A program made the translations under genes and the position numbers. A stretch of DNA of 64,000 nucleotides from Eremothecium cymbalariae DBVPG#7215 (lineage: Eukaryota; Ascomycota; Saccharomycetes; Saccharomycetales; Saccharomycetaceae), in the NCBI RefSeq assembly GCF_000235365.1, contig NC_016452.1:1040001-1104000 (forward strand). Reading direction: 5' to 3'. Each line of letters begins with the position of its first letter. Within the stretch, counting starts at the first letter, position 1. Below are positions 48,872-58,521 of the stretch, in pieces. The notes below the pieces were generated by a model. That model had not been told where the DNA came from, did no database searches, and worked only from the letters and a program-made list of their open reading frames with translations.

Positions 48872-51280
48872 ATGGCCCTAGAGAAGGGCAAGAAGTCAGT
48901 ATCATTGCAGTCATTGCTGACAGGGTACAAAACACGAAATGAAGCTAAGATCTCAACTTCGCGGATGGCTCAAGATGCACAGAATGTGAATGATGATACA
49001 ACGTTTGAGCAGATTGAAGAAGAGAATGAGCTTGAAGATATAGGGGTGCCGAATTCAGAAAGTTCTCAGTTGGATGGGGGAGCTGTAAAACGCAAAGTGT
49101 ATGATGATTTTGAACTTGTGGGTGTTGGTAACGATGCATCACAAGAAATCATAACTATTGATGATGATGATGAAGGTTCTAAAGCAAGGTTACAAAGCTC
49201 TGCTAATCAATCGGCCACATATCAGAAAAATGTAACAAATTTAAAGGAGCTGTTGAGTGGTGGCTACAGAAAGAAACGAAAAACTGCTCAGGAGCCCTGT
49301 GAAGATTCGAAGTATTTAGATGATGATAACACCAAATTGGTTGAGAAAGCACAAGAACAGATAATCAGATCAATTACAAGGACAAAAAAGACTAGCTCTA
49401 AGAACTTGTTTAATAACTTCAAAAAGAAGGCACCTAGTAGCAAAAATCTCAATGAATCTTTCAGCGATAACTTTGAGGCTAAACATAACTGGATTAGATT
49501 AAATAATATCTCGAAGTTAAAGGAGTTGGAAGCTCCATGGCCTGTCTATCAAATGGTCAATGATACTGATACCTTTTTGGCCAAACCAGTTTCACTTCCA
49601 AAGATTAAATCAATCCCTATTCCGCTTTCGAAGTTCAGAAGTTTTGAATATTCTATGTTGAACATGGCAAAAACAGACATATCTGTGAATTCCATGTCTA
49701 TTATATATCCCGATAACTACAAATCAGGGAAAACCATTTGGACGGAATTTTTCAAACCAAATAACCTAGATGAGATATTAGTTGCCACGAAAGTGAAAAC
49801 TTCTGTTTCAAAGTGGATTGAGTCTGCATTCAAGAAACTGAAGAAACCGACGGATAGGTCTGTCCTTTTTCAGAAACTAAGGCCAGGTGGAGACGAATTT
49901 CAAGATTTCATTGTTGAAGATGATGATATTAAAACGGGCGGTGGCCAACTGGAGGAATTTGTACCCTTTATGATCCTTTTTGGTGAAACTGGGAAATCGA
50001 CCCTACTAGAGATTGTTATGCATGAGTTGGGCGGAGAGATCTTTGAAATTAATACTAGCGCGAACAGAGGAAGGAAGCATATCTGGGAAAACATAAAGGA
50101 ATTCTCAACAACTCATTTCGTTAAAAACACCGGGTCTAATGGGTTGATAGTATTTGATGATGTTGACGTGATTTTTAATGAGAGGGACAAGTTCTTTTGG
50201 TCAGCTGTTGAAAAAACAATGTTAGTAAGTAGACGACCTATTGTACTCACTTGCAATGATATTAAAAATGTTCCAGTGAATTTTGTGCAAATTGCTAAAG
50301 ATCAACAGTCACTTTTCGAAGTAAAACAGGTGAAGGTAAATAACATAACTCAGTACTTGAAAAATTGCATCCGTTCTTTGGAATTAAAAATACCAGATGC
50401 ACTGATACAGAAAGTAGTGACTGATTCACGAAGGGATATTCGGCAATCTATTCTACAACTTCAATGGTTATGTTGTCAGCCTGGAAAGACAACAATTACT
50501 AAATCGACAGAATTATCACGGCCAAATACCTTGGAAGATTATGCGAGGACTGCAGATCTTCTGTCACACATTGATATTTTACAGGGTGGTACAAGGAATA
50601 GGTCGTGGTTTACCGATGACCTTGACGAGACTTTATTCAGCCCTGGTTCAATTTCTTCTCGTTTTACTTCAGAAGAGGAATCTATGAAGCATGATTATTT
50701 ACTTGACTACAGACAGCATTTAGTTGAAGAAACAGGTTCTCCTCTAATGCCCTACGAATTAAGTATAGCAAAGTACTTAAAAGCACACACGTGGAACATT
50801 ACTGCAGGGAGTACTCAGTTCACAAAAAAGTTTTATTCTAACTTCACTTTTGAAGCAATTCGGTTTGTTTCCTCAGCCTTTAAAAGGGGTTCTAATTCTG
50901 GAAATATGAATCATTCAGCAAGACTAACTAGAAGTGCCAGAAAGTCAAATCAAATTATTAATGACTTTAAAGAAAACAGTAATGGCGAAGTAGATGTTGA
51001 GGATGCATATTTTGCCTTCATCACAACACATACTAGAAAGGAAATATGCAGGTATTTCAATCCATATTTCTATTTATTCGCAGAAATGAATCAGAAGGTA
51101 CGTAAATATAACATCCAGTTATATCAAAAAACGAAACAACAAGTAGATCCAGATGATCTTATGAGACCAGCAGATATCGTTTCTGACATGTTGGTTAGAG
51201 GGATGTTCAAAAGGATATACTTTCGCGGATCTCCTGATAAAGTAATAGAGATTTGGAACAAACAAAGCAACAAAATATGA
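48872..51280 (+). CDS. ELG1: Elg1, RFC-like PCNA unloader
   Basis: An 802-residue large subunit of the Elg1-RFC complex that removes PCNA from DNA. The N-terminal region has a SUMO-interaction-like acidic patch (EIITIDDDDE, about residues 90-99) and PCNA-interaction-like sequences. The AAA core has a short, degenerate Walker A (LFGETGKSTLL, about 371-381), a Walker B-like LIVFDDVDVIF and sensor 1 VLTCND. An RFC-box-like segment (KTIWTEFFKPNNLDEIL) precedes it. The C-terminal helical collar region completes the fold. Similarity to S. cerevisiae Elg1 (about 790 residues) is best in the AAA part. Confidence 0.88.
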   Translation: MALEKGKKSVSLQSLLTGYKTRNEAKISTSRMAQDAQNVNDDTTFEQIEEENELEDIGVPNSESSQLDGGAVKRKVYDDFELVGVGNDASQEIITIDDDDEGSKARLQSSANQSATYQKNVTNLKELLSGGYRKKRKTAQEPCEDSKYLDDDNTKLVEKAQEQIIRSITRTKKTSSKNLFNNFKKKAPSSKNLNESFSDNFEAKHNWIRLNNISKLKELEAPWPVYQMVNDTDTFLAKPVSLPKIKSIPIPLSKFRSFEYSMLNMAKTDISVNSMSIIYPDNYKSGKTIWTEFFKPNNLDEILVATKVKTSVSKWIESAFKKLKKPTDRSVLFQKLRPGGDEFQDFIVEDDDIKTGGGQLEEFVPFMILFGETGKSTLLEIVMHELGGEIFEINTSANRGRKHIWENIKEFSTTHFVKNTGSNGLIVFDDVDVIFNERDKFFWSAVEKTMLVSRRPIVLTCNDIKNVPVNFVQIAKDQQSLFEVKQVKVNNITQYLKNCIRSLELKIPDALIQKVVTDSRRDIRQSILQLQWLCCQPGKTTITKSTELSRPNTLEDYARTADLLSHIDILQGGTRNRSWFTDDLDETLFSPGSISSRFTSEEESMKHDYLLDYRQHLVEETGSPLMPYELSIAKYLKAHTWNITAGSTQFTKKFYSNFTFEAIRFVSSAFKRGSNSGNMNHSARLTRSARKSNQIINDFKENSNGEVDVEDAYFAFITTHTRKEICRYFNPYFYLFAEMNQKVRKYNIQLYQKTKQQVDPDDLMRPADIVSDMLVRGMFKRIYFRGSPDKVIEIWNKQSNKI

Positions 51281-51343
51281 ATTAGAAACTTGTAACTAGT
51301 AGCATATAAGCCACATAAATAATCCTTAAACCTTTTTTTTCAT

Positions 51344-52336
51344 TTACATGATGACAGGCCTGGAACTTAGTCTTCCACCTTTGAAGTTTGAAAGGGCGCG
51401 ATGTCTGTTATCAATAGTTTGTAAGACGCGCCAAGCTTCTTCAATGTGCTTTGGCTTTAAAGGATTCACAAGATTATCGGGTCCATCGAACAATCTCTTT
51501 TTAGGTGATCTAGCATCTAGAGGGATACCATCCAGTGGAGGCTGCAATTTTTTATCCTTCTCGCTTTTCAGCATTTCTTCACGCTTCTTAATCTTCAACG
51601 CAGTTTCGGTCAAGGCACATACAATTTCAAAAGTTAAGAAGCCTAAAATATCAATAACATCATCATGCGGCTTTCCATCCACTAACTGAGATATTCCAGA
51701 CCAATCCTTGAACCTTTTGCTCTTTCTAAAAGTAAAACTTGCCTGACGACAGTCTGACCAATGGACATATTCGTCTTTAGTCATATCCCTCGTTCTATCA
51801 TCAGCCATTTTTAATCTTTTTAAAGTAGCTATATTTGCTTCACGTTCGACCTCATCTAACTCGTCATCTTCGTTGTTTTCTAAAGGCTGTTCATTAAACA
51901 TAAATTGCAACTCCCACGGGAGTTTCATTGACGACTTCTTCACCTTCATCATAGCGGTCGGATCCTTCTCTTTCTTTTCTTCATCCTCCACAACTCCGCT
52001 TGGTCCAGAACTACCATTGCCTCCTGCAGCTGCTCCTGCAGCTTGAGCTTGTGCATCCTGATCCTTGGCATTTTTACGAAGATCCTTCCATGATAAGTAA
52101 GTTCTTAGACGGTTGACCTTAGCCTTGTCATGTCTGATTAAAAAAATAACATCTTCAGGAAGAATACTTTTGCTATTACGTGCATGAGCAGTCTTACTAG
52201 CCTGTAATAGAATTTCAATTACTTGTCCCCGTACAATATCCTCTATTAACGACGTCGTTTCTACTGGAGGCTCATTGTTCTCTCCAGAGACAAACATCAT
52301 CTGTTGAATCTCCACTCTATATTTATAATTATCCAT
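51344..52336 (-). CDS. SPT3: Spt3, SAGA TBP-binding subunit
   Basis: A 330-residue SAGA subunit that delivers TBP to promoters with Spt8. An N-terminal histone-fold half opens MDNYKYRVEIQQMMFVSGE and includes VIEILLQASKTAHARNSKSILPEDVIFLIRHDKAKV. A second histone-fold half lies in the C-terminal part (DWSGISQLVDGKPHDDVIDILGFLTFEIVCALTE). An Ala/Gly-rich linker separates them. The protein is close to the usual length (337). Its 3' end is 63 bp from the ELG1 stop. Confidence 0.96.
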   Translation of the reverse strand: MDNYKYRVEIQQMMFVSGENNEPPVETTSLIEDIVRGQVIEILLQASKTAHARNSKSILPEDVIFLIRHDKAKVNRLRTYLSWKDLRKNAKDQDAQAQAAGAAAGGNGSSGPSGVVEDEEKKEKDPTAMMKVKKSSMKLPWELQFMFNEQPLENNEDDELDEVEREANIATLKRLKMADDRTRDMTKDEYVHWSDCRQASFTFRKSKRFKDWSGISQLVDGKPHDDVIDILGFLTFEIVCALTETALKIKKREEMLKSEKDKKLQPPLDGIPLDARSPKKRLFDGPDNLVNPLKPKHIEEAWRVLQTIDNRHRALSNFKGGRLSSRPVIM

Positions 52337-52638
52337 CTTTTATTTTATAATATCCATTGGTCTATTTCAATTTTCTCAAACTACTAATCAGAGTGAGACA
52401 TTAATCAGTTCAAATTATGGTTCTTTGATTATAAGGTGAATAAACCAGTTGATTCTCATGTTGATTTTTTTGTCGGAAATCATCTGAGAAAACCTGATAT
52501 GTTTAATCAACGGCTGTTTCGTTTCTACCATGGTTTTAACATAAAGCTAATCATAAACTGATCCAATAAGTTTGATCATTAACAGCACTTAAGCCTTTTT
52601 ATATATCTTTAGCAAATTGCCTTTTTCCTTATTGGATC
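52337..52638. other. intergenic, divergent SPT3/THI80 promoters
   Basis: AT-rich promoter region with no gene or recognised site. Confidence 0.45.
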
Positions 52639-53577
52639 ATGGGTGAAGTCGTTGAGAATCCAGACAGCATTCATGTTGATTTCACAAAGTATGATATAAA
52701 ACGAAGAATAGATATAAAACAGGTTTTTCAGAATTGTTTGAGAAGCTGCATACTGATTTTGAACCAGGATATATGTATGACTAAGGATGTTTTTATTAAG
52801 TTGTGGAAAAATAATCAAATATGTGTCTGTGCGGATGGGGGTGCTAACAGATTATATGAATTCTTTCAAGATGAGGACGACAGGAAAACATATCTGCCTA
52901 CGTATATCGTTGGGGATATGGATTCTTTACGTAATGAAGTTCGAGAATACTATAGAGGTCAAAATGTGCTAATAATTGAGCAGAAGTGCCAGTACTCTAA
53001 CGATTTCATGAAGAGTATAAAGGTCATTTCGGACCATTTCGCTTCTCCCACTGTCCCCAAGCTGTTGGAAACAAATATTAATCATGTTGTTAGCGGTTTA
53101 AAGGCTTCAAATAACAATACTTCACATGATCAAGGTAAGAACGATATTGCTCCGGTAAAACTTGTAGTCCTCAATGCTATCTATGGGAGGTTCGATCACA
53201 CAATTCAATCTGTCGCAGAATTATATCGTTTGCAGAATCAGCTGCCGCACTTCAGTACTTATTATTTAACCCCAAAAGATTTGTTGTTCCTGCTACCTGC
53301 TGGAGGTACTTCATTGACTTTCACTGAAGGAGAAAGAGACCACCTCTTTGGTAATTGTGGGTTGCTACCGTTGGCTGGGCCTTGTACTATTGTCAAGACA
53401 GAAGGTTTGAAGTGGGATGTGGCGAATTGGAGGACTGGTATATTAGAAGGTCAATTGAGCACTAGCAACCGGTTTGTTGGTGATAATGGATGTTACATCA
53501 ATTCAGATTGTAGTATCGTGGTGAACATAGAACTGAAGTGGGAAGTGGTTGAAAAAGATGCATTTTTTGAAAAATAA
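52639..53577 (+). CDS. THI80: thiamine pyrophosphokinase Thi80
   Basis: A 312-residue enzyme that converts thiamine and ATP to thiamine diphosphate. The catalytic N-terminal domain has CVCADGGANRLYEFF (about 70-84), the acidic metal site GDMDSLRNEV and SNDFMKSI (aspartate of the active site). Then come AIYGRFDHTIQSVAELY and the beta-sandwich C-terminal domain (GLLPLAGPCTIVKTEGLKWDV, STSNRF). A poorly conserved insert of about 30 residues (VPKLLETNINHVVSG onward) lies between. The length is typical. Confidence 0.96.
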   Translation: MGEVVENPDSIHVDFTKYDIKRRIDIKQVFQNCLRSCILILNQDICMTKDVFIKLWKNNQICVCADGGANRLYEFFQDEDDRKTYLPTYIVGDMDSLRNEVREYYRGQNVLIIEQKCQYSNDFMKSIKVISDHFASPTVPKLLETNINHVVSGLKASNNNTSHDQGKNDIAPVKLVVLNAIYGRFDHTIQSVAELYRLQNQLPHFSTYYLTPKDLLFLLPAGGTSLTFTEGERDHLFGNCGLLPLAGPCTIVKTEGLKWDVANWRTGILEGQLSTSNRFVGDNGCYINSDCSIVVNIELKWEVVEKDAFFEK

Positions 53578-54132
53578 CGCAACTGAGTTTGACCTTTAAA
53601 ATTGATAGTAGTTATCCAGAGATACTATCTTTGACTGAACTTTGGTATTGATGTTTTTTATTTTTAATTAATAGTAAAATTTGCGACGCTGAACTTATAT
53701 TTCGTGCTCTACAAATAGTATCCTAGCCAACAGATTCAGGATCTTATGTATTGTCCAATAAAATTATAGATAACACCGGAGTTGCAATTAACTATTACTC
53801 GACTCCGTATCTAAGGCAGCAGTTAATACTTGACTGACAGGCCTCCCGTACAGTTCCAACATTGGAAGCTTGGTATTGAGATATCTCTATTCTGGGAGTT
53901 ACCAATTTCTGCCTAGTAACCACCTTTGACATTCATGATCTTCAAATTTTGTGAGTAAACTTCCGGTTTCTTATGATAATATGATGGTACAAAGACCGGA
54001 AGCCATATACGTATATAAGAAAAAGGCCTAGTCATACTCATATGATTATAATAGCAATCCAAATTAAAAATACCTTTTCTTAAATAGATAATAAAATAAA
54101 TAGTAAATTCTTCGCTGTCTTATGACATAACA
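53578..54132. other. gene-poor interval 3' of THI80
   Basis: AT-rich sequence before the LTR-like repeats. No reading frame, tRNA or repeat that I can support. Confidence 0.5.
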
Positions 54133-54375
54133 TGTCGAAGGCCACTCGCCTAAGTCACGTGCAGGCTACTTCTTTAGATGCGGAGCAGACACTGTTATAT
54201 AGTCTCTAATCGGATCAATTATGCTCCAGTGTCTTATGGAAACTCCTAATTCTAACTAGTCTGGCCTTCTTATATAGTTTCTGCTGCCCTACCTGAGATC
54301 ACTAAAGAAATCGATATGCAGGTTTCAAGCTCTGGCATTCAGCAAAACATCTAATACTCTAACAATCGTCTGACA
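54133..54375. repeat. LTR-like repeat, copy 1
   Basis: A 243-bp unit that begins TGTC and ends GACA, the short terminal inverted repeat expected of retrotransposon LTRs. It contains CACGTG and TATATAG-type sequences. It shares diverged but collinear blocks with the next 213-225 bases: TGTCGA(A/G)GGCCACT, GTCACGTGC, CTTATATA-TTTCTG, CCTACCTG, GGTTTCA. The orientation of the parent element is unknown. A solo LTR is an inference. Confidence 0.5.
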
Positions 54376-54588
54376 TGTCGAGGGCCACTAGTTGAGGTCA
54401 CGTGCCAGCTAATACTTGGGTTGATGATCGTTACTGCTTGTGTAGTCGCTAATCTGGCTCAACTACCCTCTGGGCTTCTAGCTGGACCTAAAATCTAATC
54501 TAATCTAGCTAGCTGGGGTCTCCTTATATACTTTCTGTTGTCCTACCTGGGCTTACTTAAAGCAGTCATCGGTGGTTTCATACTGACA
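54376..54588. repeat. LTR-like repeat, copy 2
   Basis: Starts immediately after copy 1 with TGTCGAGGGCCACT and can end at the CTGACA at 54583-54588. It carries the same ordered blocks as copy 1 with substitutions and small indels. The tandem arrangement next to a tRNA gene suits Ty-type elements, which favour the upstream side of polymerase III genes. Confidence 0.5.
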
Positions 54589-54650
54589 CACACGATTGTA
54601 GGTTTCACACTGATACATCATTGTGGGTTTCCCGCTGGCATCCTCACAGT
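54573..54650. repeat. three diverged tandem units of about 26 bp
   Basis: GGTTTC(A/C)-type units start near 54575, 54600 and 54626, each followed by a CTGA/CTGG and a CA-rich part. A related single unit is present at the end of LTR-like copy 1 (about 54321). Modest evidence. Confidence 0.4.
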
Positions 54651-54801
54651 GACTATCAGCCTCATATCCGCCTGACAGCTCTGATACGCTGCTTCTTAGC
54701 TTGGTTGTCGCTGTCCACTAGCTTCTCTTTTGATTTTACGACAACAGCTCTAGCATACATATTATCCATACATAATACATGTACCGTCAACGTCAGTCAA
54801 G

Positions 54802-54872
54802 GCGCGAGTGGTTTAGTGGTAAAATTCAAGTTTCCCATACTTGGGCCCCGGGTTCGATTCCCGGCTCGCGCA
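54802..54872 (+). tRNA. tRNA-Gly (anticodon CCC)
   Basis: A 71-base cloverleaf. Acceptor GCGCGAG pairs with CTCGCGC (54865-54871), with discriminator A at 54872. The D arm contains the A box (TGGTTTAGTGG). The anticodon arm is CAAGT-TTCCCAT-ACTTG, giving anticodon CCC. The T arm is CCGGG-TTCGATT-CCCGG (B box). There is no intron. A T6 run (54874-54879) immediately follows as polymerase III terminator. Confidence 0.97.
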
Positions 54873-54873
54873 C

Positions 54874-54879
54874 TTTTTT
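54874..54879 (+). terminator. polymerase III terminator of tRNA-Gly
   Basis: Six T residues one base after the end of the tRNA. Confidence 0.85.
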
Positions 54880-55155
54880 GTCGAAGCGGCAGACACAGTT
54901 CAATGGTGCGTTTCCTAGTACGTGATGTAGATGATAACGATGGACTGACTGCATTGAAAAGTTACTTAGAAGTCGAACTATGCTTTCGATTGAGAAGTTA
55001 GAATCTCCTTTGTTTCAGTATGTACGTTTATGTATACACGTGTATGCATGCATGTGTGTAGTAGATGCAACTTAGTGGCATTGTGTTCCATCACAGCAGC
55101 ACTATATACTACTAGAAGTGAGATTTGAAATTATAAAAACAAAAAAACCTCCTAA

Positions 55156-56115
55156 TCAGTTAAATTGCTTGACCAACGCTTGTCCTAAATGGCCAGGGGA
55201 CTCAACAACAGCAACGCCAGCTTCTCTTAGAGCGGCCTTCTTGGACTCTGCATCAGTACCGGAACCTTCAACAATGGCACCAGAATGGCCCATTCTGACA
55301 CCCTTCATTTGGCCTGCAACAGTACCAGCAATAAAAGAAGCAACAGGCATTGGTTTGTCTCTAGTCAAGTTATAGGCCTTCAAGAACTCTGCAGCCTCGA
55401 TCTCCGCCTTGCCACCGATCTCTCCCAACAAAATAATACCCTCAGTGGATTCATCCTCCATGAATAACTTCAAGGCGTCAATAAAGTCTGTACCAGGGAA
55501 TGCATCCCCACCGATACCAATAACCAAAGTTTGACCTAGCCCAGTTAACGACGTCTGCTGTACCGCCTCGTAGGTTAGAGTGCCAGACTTTGAAACAATC
55601 CCAATCTTACCGGGCGTAAAGATTTTGGTGGGTTGAATACCGATTCTCACATGAGACCGAGGGTTGATGATCCCTGGACAGTTGGGACCCACCAAACGTG
55701 TTTTGTCTTGCGACTTCAACATCTCCGCAATATATAACATATCATGCTGTGGGATTCCCTCAGTGATACACACAGCCAATGGAATCTCGGCCTCAATCGC
55801 TTCCCTAATAGCAGGAGCTGCAATTGGTGGTGGAACAAAAATACCAGAAGCAGTAGCCCCAGTCACCTGCACAGCCTCAGCAACCGTGGAAAACACGGGC
55901 TGCCCCAAATGCGTCTGCCCCGCCTTCCTGGGATTGGTACCACCAACCACATTAGTCCCGTACTCTTGAGAGATCTTGGCGTGGAATGTGGCTTGTTTCC
56001 CCGTGAAACCCTGAAAGATTACCTTGGTATCCTTAGGTAACAATAAATTCTTGATGGTGCTATCATAAGGTGTGCTCTCCCGTGAGAAGCAACGACGAGC
56101 AATATGTCTTAACAT
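55156..56115 (-). CDS. LSC1: succinyl-CoA ligase alpha subunit (mitochondrial)
   Basis: A 319-residue TCA-cycle enzyme that, with Lsc2, converts succinyl-CoA to succinate with ATP formation. A basic presequence ([14 protein letters not shown]) is followed by the CoA-binding Rossmann domain ([25 protein letters not shown]). The ligase domain has the active-site histidine segment [22 protein letters not shown] (H near residue 278) and the Gly-rich [16 protein letters not shown]. Length and motifs are as expected. Start is the first ATG. Confidence 0.97.
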   Translation of the reverse strand: MLRHIARRCFSRESTPYDSTIKNLLLPKDTKVIFQGFTGKQATFHAKISQEYGTNVVGGTNPRKAGQTHLGQPVFSTVAEAVQVTGATASGIFVPPPIAAPAIREAIEAEIPLAVCITEGIPQHDMLYIAEMLKSQDKTRLVGPNCPGIINPRSHVRIGIQPTKIFTPGKIGIVSKSGTLTYEAVQQTSLTGLGQTLVIGIGGDAFPGTDFIDALKLFMEDESTEGIILLGEIGGKAEIEAAEFLKAYNLTRDKPMPVASFIAGTVAGQMKGVRMGHSGAIVEGSGTDAESKKAALREAGVAVVESPGHLGQALVKQFN

Positions 56116-57054
56116 GGTCTAAAAATTCCCTATATTCCCCAAGTCACAAAATCTAATCAAAACCAATTAAATTCCAAAACACACACACACAGAAAGCTAT
56201 AACCAACAAACAAAAAAATCGGGCAAAACGCTCACCTCAATCCTATATCTTTTTTATACGTTTTGTGTACGTATCGTTCCTCCTTAGGTTGCAGTTAACT
56301 TTCTTTTCCTTGGGATTACATTAGGACTCGCTTTTATACCGCCAAACACCATGAAATAATAACTTCTTCAATTTCTCTATAATAAATAAACTATAAATCC
56401 CGGATCTTGCCGAGGAGTGAAACAGGCCACTGAGGTTAGCTTTTACTGGTTTTAGCTCGGATCCGAGAACCATTGCTCGAGCAAGACGAAGCTAGACGGG
56501 CAGACACACACTTGCATCATAGCCAGCGATGTAAGGAGGCTATTTTAGGAATGTACGTACAAGATGCCTAGTGGCGGGGCCCGTCTCTATTCAAAGAGAC
56601 AGACAGACAGAGATTTGCATAATGCCTTGCCATGGCAAGAGAAAGGTGTAAAGTAGTGGTTCTGTAATATCTGATTTAGGAGGTTTGTGAGAGGATGAGA
56701 AATATTTACCACGAGATCGGTGCCGAAGAGGTGCGGTGCGGCAAGCTTAAAAACTCTGCCTACGTACATTTGTATGTGGTGTGGGGATGACTGCGGGGAG
56801 CGGCAGTTTTTGTTACCCGGCCAACGTTCCGAATCGGTGTGGTCTCGATCTGCGGGTTACATAATCAGAACATCGTGCTGGGTAGCGTCGACGATATGTA
56901 TGCTGGCACGTGACGCGGATTCCCCTGCCGGGCGACGGTCACCGGTTTCGCGATTTCGCTCAGCCTTTCGCTCCTCTCGTCCTCCTCGCTCATGGCGAAG
57001 AACACACGCACATGTTTATGTATGTATGCATACGTATGTCTGTGAGCACAGGGC
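56116..57054. other. intergenic, divergent LSC1/ASK1 promoters
   Basis: About 940 bp. The LSC1-proximal part is A/C-rich. No gene; reading frames at 56587-56769 and 56720-57121 are chance. Here the synteny switches from a YOR142-type neighbourhood to a YKL052-type one. Confidence 0.55.
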
Positions 57055-57978
57055 ATGCACAAAATGGCTGACCATGAGAGCGGTTCTGAACCTACACTGG
57101 AGCAGTTGGACCAGGAAATAACGCTGCAGCTGCAGAAGATAGACTCAAACCTCAGCCACTGCTTTAATAAGATAACCAAGGAAATCATTCCCAACGTAAC
57201 GCGTTACGGCACGGTGTGTGATGAAGCACTAAATTCTTGTAACTGGCTTAAAGAGATGTTTCAGAAGAGTGCAAATGTTCAGCTAAGTGAGGAGTTGCCG
57301 GAGAATGAGCAGTCTGGTACGGCGGCACCCACTGAATCCATCTTTCCGCTTATAATGAAAGATCCAGGCGTAAACAAGGATTCTTCGGGCGTACTGTCTC
57401 CTCCTCCAAAGTTGGGGCGACAACCCGCAGCGGCGGCGGCCAATGCCGCCGCCGCTTACAAGGATATGCATGATACCACGAACATAACAACCACTGGTCA
57501 GGTACTTGAGATCCCAGTATCAAGCGACGACGACGACCAGAATGCTGGCAAGAAGAACATGGGCTCTACACGTAACTACCATAATGGGGGTACCAACAAT
57601 CCTAGCAGTGTACCGGCTGCTTCAGCCTCCGGCGGAGATGAAAACGAAGGGGACAACGACGGCAGCACCATCCAGAAACAGCGGAAGAAACGGAAGCTCT
57701 CGTTGATGCTGCAGCAGCGCTACGGATCGTCTTCGTCCTCGTTTGTATCTCGTTCGCCAACGCTGCAAAGAACCATTGCGAGGTCGTTTGAGGTTTCTGG
57801 CGTTGCCGCCAGCGCCGGCGGCAGTTCGGACAGGCCGGACAGGCCGGACAGCTCCCCACTCAAACACTACCGCGGTCCCGTACGCGAATCTACAGGTGCC
57901 AACAGCGCCCACAAGCCTGATGAGTCTACGAAAGAGGTGGCACCTGTACCGACAGTCATACACTTCACCACCAAGTGA
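57055..57978 (+). CDS. ASK1: Ask1, DASH/Dam1 complex subunit
   Basis: A 307-residue kinetochore protein of the microtubule-ring DASH complex. The N-terminal 60 residues carry the family helix: LEQLDQEITLQLQKIDSNLS, HCFNKITKEIIPNVTRYGTVCDEA, LKEMFQKSANV. The rest is low-complexity: an Ala run (AAAANAAAA near 125-135) and many Ser/Thr-Pro sites typical of Cdk and aurora targets. An in-frame ATG at 57064 is an alternative start. The long disordered tail makes the length (about 290 in S. cerevisiae) unreliable for comparison. Confidence 0.9.
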   Translation: MHKMADHESGSEPTLEQLDQEITLQLQKIDSNLSHCFNKITKEIIPNVTRYGTVCDEALNSCNWLKEMFQKSANVQLSEELPENEQSGTAAPTESIFPLIMKDPGVNKDSSGVLSPPPKLGRQPAAAAANAAAAYKDMHDTTNITTTGQVLEIPVSSDDDDQNAGKKNMGSTRNYHNGGTNNPSSVPAASASGGDENEGDNDGSTIQKQRKKRKLSLMLQQRYGSSSSSFVSRSPTLQRTIARSFEVSGVAASAGGSSDRPDRPDSSPLKHYRGPVRESTGANSAHKPDESTKEVAPVPTVIHFTTK

Positions 57979-58266
57979 TCGTTGGCCAGTCGTGTGCTCG
58001 ATCAGCCGTCTCCCTGTCCAGCTCTTTCACGGCACAGCGTTGGGACGTCACGTGTCACGGCGATCGTTCACCGCTAATTTTTGCTCCTCCCACCAAGCCA
58101 AGCTCCACAAACAGCACACAGTACAGACAGAGAAAGAGAGAGAGGAGAGAGCAGCACAGTCTCAAGGAACAGTCCCCGACCGTATCTACTTCTCCGGTGT
58201 TTTCTGCAAAGCGTTTCCCCCGCCGTCCCCTCTCACCTGACCCGCCCACAAAGAGCTTGCTGCCAG

Positions 58267-58521
58267 ATGGGTAATATCATGTCCGCCAGCTTTGCCCCAG
58301 AGTGTACTCCGCTCAAGGATACCTACGACAAGTGTTTCAACCAATGGTACAGTGAAAAGTTCCTCAAGGGGCGCTCCATGGAAAACGAATGCGCCGAGCA
58401 ATGGCAGACATACATGGAATGCGTCGAGACCCATCTCGTCAAACAGGGAATCAAACCCGCCCTAGACGACGCCAGGAAAGAAGCCCCTTTTGAGAACGAG
58501 GGGAAACCTCTAGACAAGTAG
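58267..58521 (+). CDS. MDM35: Mdm35, twin CX9C intermembrane-space protein
   Basis: An 84-residue chaperone for the Ups1/Ups2 lipid-transfer proteins, imported by Mia40. The protein opens [20 protein letters not shown]. The first CX9C pair is at C13-C23 and the second at C42-C52 ([13 protein letters not shown]). The C-terminus [19 protein letters not shown] is strongly conserved. ATG 58267 is chosen because upstream in-frame sequence lacks family similarity. Confidence 0.97.
   Translation: MGNIMSASFAPECTPLKDTYDKCFNQWYSEKFLKGRSMENECAEQWQTYMECVETHLVKQGIKPALDDARKEAPFENEGKPLDK

Noticed and set aside
56720..57121. 133-residue frame in the LSC1/ASK1 spacer
   Set aside because: Runs into the ASK1 start in another frame; Arg/Cys-rich chance composition.
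57743..58274. 165- and 99-residue frames between ASK1 and MDM35
   Set aside because: Overlap ASK1 and the MDM35 leader in other frames; no conservation visible.
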